Notes under the pieces: generated by a model
Told to the model about the DNA's origin: nothing
The model's input: the letters and a program-made list of their open reading frames with translations, nothing else
Databases searched by the model: none
Part shown: positions 7,928 through 16,292 of the stretch, one piece after another
How the letters are laid out: each line of letters starts with the position of its first letter
Numbering within the stretch: the first letter of the stretch is position 1
DNA from: Haloarcula sp. DT43
GTDB taxonomy: Archaea > Halobacteriota > Halobacteria > Halobacteriales > Haloarculaceae
DNA length: 64,000 nucleotides
NCBI RefSeq assembly: GCF_037078405.1
Contig: NZ_JAYMGZ010000001.1
Span: forward strand, 62,001 to 126,000
Direction: 5' to 3'
Translations under genes and position numbers: made by a program

Positions 7928-8087
7928 TCTGCTTGAACTGGTCGAGCAGTTCCTCTGTGGACTCCTCGCCGTCGTAGTCGACGCTTCCCTGGTAGGTACT
8001 CCGGTCGTCGTCTTCCGACAGGTCGACCTCGCTGTTCTTGCGCTCACGGCGTTCGTGTTCGTCGTCGTCGTACGCTCCCATCGACAT
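7914..8087 (-). CDS. 57-residue acidic protein (DUF5786-like)
   Basis: ATG at 8087 (or 8081) opens a 57-residue frame to TGA at 7914-7916. The sequence begins MSMGAYDDDEHERRERKNSE, continues with a DLSEDDDRSTYQGSVDYD segment and ends with an amphipathic stretch EELLDQFKQINSE. This MGxYD start with a C-terminal LLDQF helix is the pattern of the haloarchaeal DUF5786 family. No function is known. It converges on the membrane-protein gene, overlapping it by 14 bp. Confidence 0.7.
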   Translation of the reverse strand: MSMGAYDDDEHERRERKNSEVDLSEDDDRSTYQGSVDYDGEESTEELLDQFKQINSE

Positions 8088-8241
8088 AGGTTACCACGGT
8101 GGACCTTGGCTGTTAGTGACTATCAATGTAACGGTGGCCCCCGAAACACCGCTAAACGGGCAGAAGAGCGGTCGAAGAATCCACCTAGTCGGTTCTCGCC
8201 AGGGCGGAACGCCCAAGACCACTGACCGTCTACACAGCGCT

Positions 8242-9216
8242 GTGGCTGGTCCCTTACGCCTGCGACGGTCGAACGAGCGATGGAGCAAGAAGCGGGTCCG
8301 CAGCGACCTGCTGACGCCGCTGGAGAACACCTTCGGCGCGACGATGAACGGGCCGTGGTTCGCCCCGCCGGAGGGGTGGGCCGCGCGCCGGCTGGAGATG
8401 GACAACGGCGACCTCGCGCTGTTTTGCTGGAACGGCCAGCGCGCGTACTGGGTCGGGAACACCGAGACCCCGGAGACGCTGTGGCGGACGGAGAAGTACA
8501 CGTTCGACGAAGTCCCCGACGACATCAGCGAGTGGGTCCAGCGCGAACTGTTCGCCCAGCTAGAGGTGGAGGACCCCTGGCTGGCCGAGTACGAGACGTT
8601 GGCACGGTTTTTCCTGCCCGTGTTTCTCTCGAAGGACGGCCGGGAGTCGACCCGGACGTTCTTCCGTGACCACGCCGGCGGCTTCCCGGACGCCGACCGG
8701 GCGGACGCGCTGGCCTTCTACGACGACTTCCTGGCGACCGGCGCGCTTGACGACTACCGCTACACGATGGCGAGCAAACTCGGGACCAGCGAAGGGTTCG
8801 ACCTCTCGCGGATGCGGGCGACGATGGGCGAGTTCAACGTCGCCAAACTGCTCGTCGACGCGGGCAACGACATCAGGCCCGAGGTCGAACTCGACTCGGG
8901 CCACTCCGTCGACTTCCGAGTCGAGGACACGCTCGTCGAGGTCACCCGCCCGCGGCCGCCGTCCCGGCGACAGGTCGACACCGCCGTCGCCGCGGTGAAG
9001 GCCTCCGGCGACGCGAAGACCCGCGACCAGCTGGCGGCCCACCCGGGAGCCGTCCTCGTCGTCGACTGCAGTTCCTTCCCGGACGACGACTGGCGACGGG
9101 TGTACGGCGAACGGCCTGACGTGGGGTACTCGCCGACTGTCGTGTTCCGGGCCCGGCCGGACGGCGGCATGGAAGGGTACGCCTACGGCTCGGTTCCGTT
9201 CCCGCTCCCGTTTTGA
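8242..9216 (+). CDS. DUF5784 family protein with nuclease-like core
   Basis: GTG at 8242 is chosen as the start (VAGPLRLRRSNERW), giving 324 residues and preserving a conserved-looking basic N-terminus. The middle is acidic and aromatic. Residues 190-240 hold a pattern like the PD-(D/E)XK nuclease core: E197 in GEFNVAKLLVDAG, then D224 in SVDFRV and E233-V-T235 in LVEVTRPR, where the usual lysine is replaced. The family is haloarchaeal and uncharacterised as far as I know; the nuclease reading is inference. A gene for an AAA+ ATPase follows 72 bp downstream on the same strand with its own TATA box. Confidence 0.7.
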   Translation: MAGPLRLRRSNERWSKKRVRSDLLTPLENTFGATMNGPWFAPPEGWAARRLEMDNGDLALFCWNGQRAYWVGNTETPETLWRTEKYTFDEVPDDISEWVQRELFAQLEVEDPWLAEYETLARFFLPVFLSKDGRESTRTFFRDHAGGFPDADRADALAFYDDFLATGALDDYRYTMASKLGTSEGFDLSRMRATMGEFNVAKLLVDAGNDIRPEVELDSGHSVDFRVEDTLVEVTRPRPPSRRQVDTAVAAVKASGDAKTRDQLAAHPGAVLVVDCSSFPDDDWRRVYGERPDVGYSPTVVFRARPDGGMEGYAYGSVPFPLPF

Positions 9217-9288
9217 CCGCGTTATCTTCTCCGAAATCCGGGGCGTAACATATAACGCGCCTGACCGGCAAGGCTGAGAGAGATAGCC

Positions 9289-10344
9289 GTGGTGGACGAC
9301 ACAGAGCAATCAGGTGCCAGCGGCCCGGGACAGTCGGTCTCGGAGGTGATGGACCGGCTCGAATCGCTCCGGTCCGAGCAGGCGGACCGCGCCGAGAACG
9401 CCGCCGCCGGCGTGTTGCTGGACCAGCTCCAGGAGGTCGAACAGCGGCTGCTCGCCTTCGGCGAGGCGCTGGGCGGCACGGCCGACACCGTGACGGACCT
9501 CCCGTTCACCGAGGAGGCCGGGCTGGACCACATGCCCGAGCCGCTCTATGTCCGTCACGACACCGAGATGCTGAACCAGGTGACCTCGTGGCTGCTGCAG
9601 GACCAGCACATCGGGTTAGTGAGTCCCTACGGGACGGGCAAGACGGCGTTCCGCGAAATCGTCCTGCGGGACCTCTCGAAACACGAGGGGTTCGTCATCA
9701 CCCACCTGGACAACCCCCGGGAGACGACGCCACGGAAACTGTACCAGACGGTGCTGACCGCCGCATACGCGGCGGGGTACTCCATCGACCAGCGCAACTA
9801 CTCGCAGGTCCGGGACGGGATTCCGTGGGCGACCGCGGAGGCGAAAGACGCCGTCCACGAAATCGTCCGTCGCGTGCGCGAGGACGGCAAGACACTGTTG
9901 CTGGTCGTCGACGAAATCGAGGTGCTGGAGGCGGACCTGCTGTCGCCGCTGCAGGTGGCCGGCGACGCCGGCGTTCGCCTCTTTCTCACCGGGACGCCCG
10001 AGGGCAAGCGCCGCGTCGCGGAGATTCGCGGGACGCTGGACTCCCGACTGCGCTACTACGAGAACATCGACCCGTTCTCGCCGGACGACGTGGCCGAGTA
10101 CACCGCGCGCTCGCTGGCGTACTTCCGGGACGAACCCTACGAGGGCCAGGCCCCGGACCTGTTCACCCGGGCCGCAATCGAGGACGTCCACGAGCGGACG
10201 GCGGGCAACCCCCGGGAGGTCCGCATCGAGTGCCGCGAACTGTTCACCAGGGCGGCGTTCGTCTGGTACCGGACCGGACAGGACATCTCCCGCATCCAGA
10301 TTACGCCCGAGTTGCGCCACCGACGGTTCGGAATGGGTCGCTGA
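9289..10344 (+). CDS. AAA+ ATPase of Orc/Cdc6-like or TniB-like type with N-terminal coiled coil
   Basis: Start GTG at 9289 (or the adjacent GTG at 9292); TATA-like CATATAACG at about 9249-9257. The 351-residue protein has a heptad-like coiled coil at about 18-62 (VSEVMDRLESLRSEQADR...). The ATPase domain follows: Walker A SPYGTGKT (G115-T119), Walker B LLLVVDEIE (D208/E209), sensor-1 LFLTGTP, arginine-finger region DSRLRY and sensor-2 GNPREVR. This resembles the Orc/Cdc6, AAA_22 and TniB ATPases, but no DNA-binding winged helix follows. Likely a DNA- or nuclease-associated ATPase; partner unknown. Confidence 0.75.
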   Translation: MVDDTEQSGASGPGQSVSEVMDRLESLRSEQADRAENAAAGVLLDQLQEVEQRLLAFGEALGGTADTVTDLPFTEEAGLDHMPEPLYVRHDTEMLNQVTSWLLQDQHIGLVSPYGTGKTAFREIVLRDLSKHEGFVITHLDNPRETTPRKLYQTVLTAAYAAGYSIDQRNYSQVRDGIPWATAEAKDAVHEIVRRVREDGKTLLLVVDEIEVLEADLLSPLQVAGDAGVRLFLTGTPEGKRRVAEIRGTLDSRLRYYENIDPFSPDDVAEYTARSLAYFRDEPYEGQAPDLFTRAAIEDVHERTAGNPREVRIECRELFTRAAFVWYRTGQDISRIQITPELRHRRFGMGR

Positions 10345-10356
10345 ACGGCCCTGTGC

Positions 10357-10449
10357 CGGTATATAAACCACCCACGTGAACGTATCGCACACTGTCGAGT
10401 GTGCCGTGCAATAGGGCGATACGCCGGCCGGCACCGTAGCGTTTATATA
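10357..10449 (+). promoter_or_regulatory. Thermosome promoter region: two TATA boxes flanking nested palindromes
   Basis: A distal TATA box TATATAAA (10360-10367) and a proximal one GTTTATATAG (10441-10450) precede the thermosome ATG at 10476. Between them lie GCACACT (10387-10393)-GTCG-AGTGTGC (10398-10404), a perfect 7-bp hairpin, and the overlapping outer arms CGTATCGC (10381-10388) and GCGATACG (10416-10423). The outer repeat spans about 43 bp. Haloarchaeal chaperonin genes are strongly heat induced; this arrangement suggests tandem promoters with an operator or leader structure between them. Confidence 0.6.
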
Positions 10450-10475
10450 GAATCACATTCAATCATCGTTTGACT

Positions 10476-12173
10476 ATGGCTCAACAGCAGATGGGCAACC
10501 AGCCCATGATCGTACTTTCCGAGGAGTCCCAGCGGACATCCGGGAAAGACGCGCAGTCGATGAACATCACGGCCGGGACGGCCGTCGCCGAAGCCGTTCG
10601 GACCACTCTCGGTCCGAAGGGCATGGACAAGATGCTCGTCGACAACTCGGGCTCGGTCGTCGTCACGAACGACGGCGTCACCATCCTCGACGAGATGGAC
10701 ATCGAACACCCCGCCGCCAACATGATCGTCGAAGTCGCCCAGACCCAGGAGGACGAGGTGGGCGACGGCACGACCACGGCGGTCGTCATGGCCGGCGAAC
10801 TCCTCTCGAAGGCCGAGGAACTCCTCGACCAGGACATCCACGCCAGCATCCTGGCCCAGGGGTACCGCCAGGCCGCCGAGAAGGCCAAGGAGATTCTCGA
10901 AGACAACGCCATCGACGTCGACGCCGACGACACGGAGACCCTCGAGAAGGTCGCCGCGACCGCGATGACCGGCAAGGGCGCCGAATCCTCCAAGGACGTC
11001 CTCGCGGAACTCGTCGTCCGCGCCGCACAGTCCGTCGTCGACGACGACGGCAGCGTCGACACCGACAACATCCAGCTCGAGACCGTCGTCGGCGGCGCGA
11101 CCGACGAGTCCGAGCTCGTCGAGGGCGTCATCGTCGACAAGGAGCGCGTCCACGACAACATGCCCTTCGCCGTCGAGGACGCCGACGTCGCCCTGCTGGA
11201 CACGGCCATCGAGGTTCCGGAGACGGAGCTCGACACTGAGGTCAACGTCACCGACCCCGACCAGCTCCAGCAGTTCCTCGACCAGGAAGAGAAACAGCTC
11301 AAGGAGATGGTCGACAAGCTCAAAGCGGCCGGCGCTGACGTCGTCTTCTGCCAGAAGGGCATCGACGACATGGCCCAGCACTACCTCGCCCAGGAAGGCA
11401 TTCTCGCTGTGCGCCGCGCCAAGAAGTCCGACATCGAGGCGCTCTCGCGCTCGACCGGCGCGCGCATCATCTCCAACATCGACGACATCGAGGCCGACGA
11501 CCTCGGCTTCGCCGGCTCCGTCGCCCAAAAGGACATCGCCGGCGACGAGCGCATCTTCGTCGAGGACGTCGAGGACGCCCGCGCCGTCACGATGATTCTC
11601 CGCGGCGGCACCGAACACGTCGTCGACGAAGTCGAGCGCGCCATCGAGGACTCGCTCGGCGTCGTCGCCGCCACGCTGGAGGACGGCAAGGTCCTGCCCG
11701 GCGGCGGTGCCCCCGAGACCCAGCTCGCGCTCGGCCTGCGTGACTACGCCGACTCCGTCGGCGGGCGCGAACAGCTCGCCGTCGAGGCCTTCGCCGACGC
11801 CATCGACGTCATCCCGCGCACCCTCGCGGAGAACGCCGGTCTCGACCCGATTGACTCGCTGGTCGACCTCCGCAGCAAGCACGACGGTGGCGCGGTCACC
11901 TCCGGCCTCGACGCCTACACCGGTGAGGTCGTCGACATGGAAGAGGACGGCGTCGTCGAGCCGCTCCGTGTCAAGACCCAGGCAGTCGAGAGCGCGACCG
12001 AAGCGGCCGTCATGATTCTCCGCATCGACGACGTCATCGCCGCTGGCGACCTCAAGGGTGGCCAGGGCGACGACGACGAGGACGAAGGCGGCCCCGGCGG
12101 CCCCGGCGGCGCGCCCGGCGGTATGGGCGGCGGCATGGGCGGCATGGGCGGCGGCATGGGCGGCATGATGTAA
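10476..12173 (+). CDS. ths: Thermosome (group II chaperonin) subunit
   Basis: 565 residues. Begins [20 protein letters not shown], as in haloarchaeal CCT2-like subunits. ATP-binding and hydrolysis motifs are present: [27 protein letters not shown] and GGGAPE. The C-terminus is an acidic DDDEDE stretch followed by a run of GGM repeats ending GGMM, typical of halophilic thermosomes. It assembles into a double-ring folding chamber in the cytosol. The start is the ATG 26 bp after the proximal TATA box. Regulation is probably by heat shock through the palindrome-rich upstream region. Which paralogue (alpha or beta nomenclature) cannot be settled here. Confidence 0.95.
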   Translation: MAQQQMGNQPMIVLSEESQRTSGKDAQSMNITAGTAVAEAVRTTLGPKGMDKMLVDNSGSVVVTNDGVTILDEMDIEHPAANMIVEVAQTQEDEVGDGTTTAVVMAGELLSKAEELLDQDIHASILAQGYRQAAEKAKEILEDNAIDVDADDTETLEKVAATAMTGKGAESSKDVLAELVVRAAQSVVDDDGSVDTDNIQLETVVGGATDESELVEGVIVDKERVHDNMPFAVEDADVALLDTAIEVPETELDTEVNVTDPDQLQQFLDQEEKQLKEMVDKLKAAGADVVFCQKGIDDMAQHYLAQEGILAVRRAKKSDIEALSRSTGARIISNIDDIEADDLGFAGSVAQKDIAGDERIFVEDVEDARAVTMILRGGTEHVVDEVERAIEDSLGVVAATLEDGKVLPGGGAPETQLALGLRDYADSVGGREQLAVEAFADAIDVIPRTLAENAGLDPIDSLVDLRSKHDGGAVTSGLDAYTGEVVDMEEDGVVEPLRVKTQAVESATEAAVMILRIDDVIAAGDLKGGQGDDDEDEGGPGGPGGAPGGMGGGMGGMGGGMGGMM

Positions 12174-12179
12174 ACCCAC

Positions 12180-12315
12180 TTTTTGCAACTCCTTCGGGCG
12201 CTTCGCGCCCTCTGTCGTGCAAAAACTTGGGGAAAATCGCAGCTCGTTCCTGTCGCACCGCTTCGCGGCGCGGTAGTCACTCGCTGCGATTGAACCGGCG
12301 CGCTTCGCGCGCCGG
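12180..12315. repeat. Three tandem hairpin structures behind the thermosome gene
   Basis: First: arms TTTTTGCA (12180-12187) and TGCAAAAA (12218-12225) enclosing GGGCGC-TTC-GCGCCC (12196-12210). Second: outer arms AATCGCAGC (12235-12243) and GCTGCGATT (12283-12291) enclosing CCGC-TTC-GCGG (12258-12268). Third: CCGGCGCGC-TTC-GCGCGCCGG (12295-12315), a perfect 9-bp stem. All three central hairpins have TTC loops. The first begins 6 nt after the stop codon with a T tract and may terminate or stabilise the chaperonin mRNA; the rest are unexplained. Confidence 0.6.
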
Positions 12316-12471
12316 ATGCTTACCCGTCGATTCGAGTGACAATCACCGCGGTTCTATATTTTCTATCTCCAGTCCGTGTTAGTGACGGCGCTGGGTCGGT
12401 TTTCGAGAGAGGTCCCGAAACACTTCGCCAGCGGACGCCACGGTCAAACCGACGCAGCGCCTTGTGCTGGT

Positions 12472-12696
12472 ATGGACCTGACACGGACCGAACGGCGGCT
12501 GCTGTGGACCGGAACGGCGCTGGCGGGCGTGCTCCACCTGCTCGTTCCGGGACTGTTGCTGTCGGTGGCGCGACTGGGCTATCGCTGGATACTGTCGGTG
12601 GCGTTCACGCCACAAGAGGGGTCCCATCGGCGGGTCAGGCTGCTCGGCGTCGGACTCCTCGCCGTCGCGGCGGCTCTCAGGCGGCTGTTCGACTAA
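12472..12696 (+). CDS. Small membrane protein of unknown function
   Basis: From ATG 12472 the protein has 74 residues with two hydrophobic segments (about 11-32 and 57-68) and a basic RRVRLLG stretch between them. A TATA-like TATATTTT at 12355-12362 would instead fit leaderless initiation at GTG 12382, giving a 104-residue protein with a polar N-terminal extension; the ATG form looks more natural. It converges on the LOG-like gene, separated by 3 bp. No family recognised. Confidence 0.5.
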   Translation: MDLTRTERRLLWTGTALAGVLHLLVPGLLLSVARLGYRWILSVAFTPQEGSHRRVRLLGVGLLAVAAALRRLFD

Positions 12697-12699
12697 CCG

Positions 12700-13158
12700 C
12701 TACTGCCCGGCAGACTCGACGTAGTCGACGGCATCGGCGGGCGTCTCGACGTGTTCGATATGCTCGCCCGTCTCGCCGTCGATCCGGTGCGTTCCAAGCC
12801 CGGCGACGGGCCGGCCCATATCGAGCGCGTGGCCGAGTTCCGACAGCGTCCCGGTGCCGCCGTCGACGGCGACGACGGCCGCGCCGTTCATGACGACGAG
12901 GACGTTGCGGGCGTTGCCCAGCCCCGTCGCTATCGCCGTCTCGACGTAGTCGTTCGCCGCCGCGGTGTGCTCGCCCGGCAGGATACCGACGGTGTGGCCC
13001 CCGGCCTCGCGTGCGCCACGGCAGGCCGCTTCCATGACGCCGGTGAGGCCGCCACAGACGACGTCGTGGCCCCGCTCGGCGAGCAGGGTTCCGACTTCGC
13101 GGGCTTGTCGGTACTGTGCGTCAGTGACCGTCGAACCGCCGATGACCGAGACACGCAT
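12700..13158 (-). CDS. TIGR00725-type LOG/SLOG family protein
   Basis: 152 residues starting MRVSVIGGSTVTD, a Rossmann-like fold. The nucleotide-binding motifs are GGLTGVMEAACRGAREAGG (residues about 37-55) and DGGTGTLSELGHAL, the counterpart of the PGGxGTxxE motif of LOG/YgdH enzymes. The SLOG superfamily binds or cleaves nucleotides such as NMPs or NAD-related ligands; the TIGR00725 group lacks experimental function as far as I know. It lies just downstream of phaC on the same strand but 38 bp away, so cotranscription is possible. Confidence 0.82.
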   Translation of the reverse strand: MRVSVIGGSTVTDAQYRQAREVGTLLAERGHDVVCGGLTGVMEAACRGAREAGGHTVGILPGEHTAAANDYVETAIATGLGNARNVLVVMNGAAVVAVDGGTGTLSELGHALDMGRPVAGLGTHRIDGETGEHIEHVETPADAVDYVESAGQ

Positions 13159-13196
13159 GGCTGGTCTTCAGCGGGAAAACGGAAAAGCGGCCCCGG

Positions 13197-14597
13197 TTAC
13201 AGCTGGTCGAGCCAGTCCTGGGCGCGGGACTCGCTGGTCTGTGCGATGTCGGCCAGTTCGGCGGCGTCGTACTCGGCGAGGTCGGCGACGGTCTCGATGC
13301 CGGCCTCGCGCAGGCGGTCGGCGTAGGTCGGACCGATACCGTCGACGGTCTCGACGTCGGTGTCTGTGGTCGCGTCGACGTCGCTCTCCTCGACGGCGTC
13401 GGATATCTCGGCCTGTTCGGAACCGGCCGCGTCGTCCGCTTCGGAGTCAGGCGACTCGACCTCGATGTCGACCCCGTCGGACTCGTTGCGGTCCTTGTAC
13501 CACTGGGCGACCTCGGGCCAGAGGTCGGCGTGAGTCGACGACGAGACGGAGAGACCGATGTGGCCCGTCGAGAACTCGATGGTGCGCGTGTCGTCGCTGG
13601 GGATGACCTCGTTGAACGGCTTGGAGGCCTCCGGCGGGATGAGGTGGTCGTACTCGCCCATGAGCTGGAGGACCGGCATGTCGATGTTGTTCAGGTCGAC
13701 GTGCTTGCCGTTCAGTTCCAGCTCGTTCTTGTAGAGCTTGTTGTCCTGGTAGACGTCCTCGAGGAACTGGACGTAGGTCTCGCCAGCCACGTCGATGCCG
13801 TCGCCGAGCCACTTCTCCATCCGGCCGAAGTTCTCGACGAAGCCCTCGTTTTCCATGTTCTCCGCGAACCGGATGTACTTCGTGACGTAGTTCTCGACGG
13901 GGTCCATCAGCGCGAAGCCGATGTCGAGCATGTCCGCGGGGACGTTGCCGAACGTCTCGGTCACGTCGCTTGGCTCGTAGTACTCGTCGGAGCCCCACTC
14001 TTCGAGGACGCCGCCGGTGTGGTCGAAACACAGCCCGGCGGCCATCAGCCCCAGGGTGTTGACCTTCTCCTTGTGGAGCGCGGTGTACATCACCGACATC
14101 GTGCCGCCCATGCAGTAACCGAGGATGTTGATGGCGTCCTGCCCGGAGCGCTCACGGACCACGTCGACGCAGTTGTCCATGTAGCGGTTGACGTAGTCGT
14201 CGAGCGTGAGGTGCTGGTCGAGCCGCGAGGGCTCGTTCCAGTCGATGAGGTACACGTCGTGGCCCGCCTCCAGCAGGCGGCGCACGACCGACCGCTCCTC
14301 CTGCAGGTCGAGGATGTACGGCCGGTTGATGAGCGCGTAGACGATGAGGATGGGCACGTCCTCTTTCTCCTCCTCCGGGACCTCGATACCGGCGGCCTCG
14401 GCGTCGTAGTGGAGGAGTTCGAGCTTGTTCTCCTCGTAGACGACCTCGCTGGGGGTCTGACCGACCTCGACGGACTCCATCAGCTCCAGGCGCTCGTCGG
14501 CTATCTGGCTGGTCTCGGCGGCGTCGGTCATGTTCTCCAGCGTCTTGCGCTGCCAGTTGAGCGCGGCCGCGAACGGATTGAAGGGGTTGCTGGACAT
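13197..14597 (-). CDS. phaC: Class III polyhydroxyalkanoate synthase catalytic subunit PhaC
   Basis: 466 residues, the haloarchaeal PhaC form. The alpha/beta-hydrolase core has the modified lipase box GYCMGG with nucleophile C162, D317 in GEYDHL and H346 in STGHIG, the expected catalytic triad. It polymerises (R)-3-hydroxyacyl-CoA into PHA at the granule surface together with PhaE. Residues about 375-415 are an acidic linker, and 416-466 ([20 protein letters not shown]) form a helix-hairpin-helix domain, an extension found on haloarchaeal PhaC and absent from bacterial class III enzymes. phaE ends 3 bp upstream; the operon runs phaR-phaP-phaE-phaC. Confidence 0.96.
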   Translation of the reverse strand: MSSNPFNPFAAALNWQRKTLENMTDAAETSQIADERLELMESVEVGQTPSEVVYEENKLELLHYDAEAAGIEVPEEEKEDVPILIVYALINRPYILDLQEERSVVRRLLEAGHDVYLIDWNEPSRLDQHLTLDDYVNRYMDNCVDVVRERSGQDAINILGYCMGGTMSVMYTALHKEKVNTLGLMAAGLCFDHTGGVLEEWGSDEYYEPSDVTETFGNVPADMLDIGFALMDPVENYVTKYIRFAENMENEGFVENFGRMEKWLGDGIDVAGETYVQFLEDVYQDNKLYKNELELNGKHVDLNNIDMPVLQLMGEYDHLIPPEASKPFNEVIPSDDTRTIEFSTGHIGLSVSSSTHADLWPEVAQWYKDRNESDGVDIEVESPDSEADDAAGSEQAEISDAVEESDVDATTDTDVETVDGIGPTYADRLREAGIETVADLAEYDAAELADIAQTSESRAQDWLDQL

Positions 14598-14600
14598 CTG

Positions 14601-15146
14601 TTAGTCTTCCAGGTGTTCGAGGACGCGGTCGAGCTTCTGTTCGACCGCGTGCTGGCGGCGCTCCAGTTCGATGAGCCGCTCGCCGATTTCGTCGACGTCG
14701 TCGCGGGTGGGGAAGCCGAGCTGTTCCAGCGTGTCCTGGCTTAGCTCGTCGGCCTCCTGTTGCATCTCCATCATCGACTCGACGAGCTGGCCGTTCGCGG
14801 CCGCGAACGCCGACGTGCCCATGACGTGTTTGAACGCCTCGTTGGCGGACTGCAGCCAGATGTCACGGAACTCGGCGGGGTCGACGTCCTCGCCCCGAGC
14901 GGCGTCGGTCGAGCGTTCGACCATCTGCTCGGCGGCGTCCATCCACTCCTCGTAGGCGCGGTTGTAGCCGTCCATCCCCTCGGCGAGTTCGTCCTGCTCC
15001 GGAATCGTGTCCTCGACGGCGTCAGCCCACGACTCCACGAAGGCCGCCTGGGCCTTCATGTTCTGCTCCATCGAGTCGGCGACCGCGTTGTTCATCTCCT
15101 CGACCATCTCCGTCCATTCGTCCTGAATGTCGTTTGTGTTACTCAT
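14601..15146 (-). CDS. phaE: PHA synthase subunit PhaE
   Basis: ATG at 15146 (MSNTNDIQDEW) gives 181 residues, short compared with bacterial PhaE but typical for haloarchaea. It is almost wholly helical and acidic: long amphipathic segments, WxxM and ERSTDAARG near the middle, then FPTRDDVDEIGERLIELERRQHAVEQKLDRVLEHL, the conserved C-terminal coiled coil that contacts PhaC. It is required for PhaC activity and granule association. Stop and phaC start are 3 bp apart, so translation is coupled. Confidence 0.93.
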   Translation of the reverse strand: MSNTNDIQDEWTEMVEEMNNAVADSMEQNMKAQAAFVESWADAVEDTIPEQDELAEGMDGYNRAYEEWMDAAEQMVERSTDAARGEDVDPAEFRDIWLQSANEAFKHVMGTSAFAAANGQLVESMMEMQQEADELSQDTLEQLGFPTRDDVDEIGERLIELERRQHAVEQKLDRVLEHLED

Positions 15147-15191
15147 GTTCGTACCTCGGCGGCGGGTGCACAAAAAAACCGGCTGTCGGTG

Positions 15192-15749
15192 TTACGCGTC
15201 CACGTCGACGGCGTCGGCGGCTTCGGCCTGCACTTCCTCGACCTGCTCCTGAATCTCTTCGACCTGCTCCTGGACCTCTTCGAGCTGTTCGCCGAACTGC
15301 TCGGCGGCCTCGACGGACTGGGCTTCGAGCTCTTCGTGGGCCTCGACGAGCATGTCGACCTGTTCGTTGACGGCCGTGACGTACTCGTCGGTCATCTCGT
15401 CGTAGGTGTCGACGCCGTCGGCGAGCTCCGACTCCATGCTGTCGAAGACCTCGGCGTGGTTCTCCAGCAGGAACTCGAACTGCTCGTCGACGGTCTCGCG
15501 GATCTGTTCGACGGTTTCGGTCATGCCGGGCACCGTCGACGCCATCGCGTCGAGGTAGCTGTGGAACGCGGTCTGTTGCAGTTCGACGCCGCGGCGCTGG
15601 GCCGACTCCTGTGTGTCCAGGCTGTCGATGACCGCGCTGTTGACGTTCTTCTGGAAGGAGACGCTCTGTTCGAGCGCCTTCTGGCTCTGTTCTATCGTGG
15701 CACGCTGCATCTCGAACGCCGTCGTGACGGGGGTTGTGTAGTCTACCAT
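15192..15749 (-). CDS. phaP: PHA granule-associated phasin PhaP
   Basis: 185 residues, all-helical. The N-terminal half begins MVDYTTPVTTAFEMQRATIEQSQ and has amphipathic helices that coat the granule; the C-terminal third is a run of glutamate/glutamine heptads (EQLEEVQEQVEEIQEQVEEV) predicted to form a strong coiled coil. In halophilic PHA producers PhaP is the major granule surface protein and controls granule size. The gene begins 7 bp after phaR, forming the phaRP unit upstream of phaEC. Confidence 0.92.
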   Translation of the reverse strand: MVDYTTPVTTAFEMQRATIEQSQKALEQSVSFQKNVNSAVIDSLDTQESAQRRGVELQQTAFHSYLDAMASTVPGMTETVEQIRETVDEQFEFLLENHAEVFDSMESELADGVDTYDEMTDEYVTAVNEQVDMLVEAHEELEAQSVEAAEQFGEQLEEVQEQVEEIQEQVEEVQAEAADAVDVDA

Positions 15750-15756
15750 TGTTGGA

Positions 15757-16053
15757 TTACTCGCTGTTGTTAGTGACCGGGAGGACGACGGTTTGAACGA
15801 TGTCGCCTTCCTCGATGCCGAGCGCTTCTCGCTCCGCGTCGGGGATGCTGATTCGACCGCCGCTCTGCACGCGGGTCTTGAACGTCGCCATCTGGCTCAT
15901 GGCACCGAGCTGATTCATATCGAAACTCGGCATGCCACCGTTGGCGAACATCTGCTTCATCAGCTGCTGCTGCTGTTCCATCGCGTTCTCGCTCGCCTGT
16001 TGCATCCCCTTGAACATCGGAGGCCACATCAGGCCATCATCCTCGTCGGCCAT
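15757..16053 (-). CDS. phaR: PHA regulator PhaR (AbrB/SpoVT-type)
   Basis: 98 residues. Residues 1-50 contain helical, Met/Gln-rich MQQASENAMEQQQQLMKQMF, a phasin-like granule-binding segment. Residues 55-92 are a swapped-hairpin AbrB DNA-binding domain (TRVQSGGRISIPDAEREALGIEEGDIV). PhaR of Haloferax mediterranei represses its own phaRP promoter and is titrated by granules (established knowledge). A TATA box on the minus strand (16082-16089) would give a 7-nt leader, and an AT-rich palindrome lies just upstream of it, fitting autoregulation. Confidence 0.9.
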   Translation of the reverse strand: MADEDDGLMWPPMFKGMQQASENAMEQQQQLMKQMFANGGMPSFDMNQLGAMSQMATFKTRVQSGGRISIPDAEREALGIEEGDIVQTVVLPVTNNSE

Positions 16054-16081
16054 CGGTCACCTACATGTACACTCCTCAACA

Positions 16082-16136
16082 GTATAAATCTTCCGCTGAA
16101 AACCATTGATTACCATTGAATGGTAGAGAGTGGTTT
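16082..16136 (-). promoter_or_regulatory. phaR promoter with nested inverted and direct repeats
   Basis: Minus-strand TATA box at 16082-16089. Upstream of it lies TACCATT-G-AATGGTA (16111-16125), a perfect 7-bp palindrome unusually AT-rich for this genome; ACCATTGA occurs twice (16102-16109, 16112-16119), and outer arms AAACCA (16100-16105) and TGGTTT (16131-16136) form a second inverted repeat around it. The position, about 20-50 bp upstream of the TATA box, is suitable for a PhaR or other regulator site. The divergent gene's TATA box is GTTTAATA at 16259-16266, with a weaker CCGTCT-N10-AGACGG repeat at 16202-16223. Confidence 0.6.
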
Positions 16137-16292
16137 CACCGGTCCAGCGGCGTCGAGGGGGACGTTCCGCCCTGCAGCGCCGATAACGACGAGCCGAAAA
16201 CCCGTCTGACGCCCGTTAGACGGCGTTTACCGACACCTGAGCCGAAACCAACACCAAGGTTTAATACGCCGACCAATAAAGTACCAGAACAG

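Noticed and set aside
10443-12188. Long minus-strand open frame opposite the thermosome gene
   Set aside because: Opposite-strand frames stay open over GC-rich acidic genes; composition is Val/Asp/Gly-rich shadow sequence without a recognisable motif, and the plus-strand thermosome is certain.
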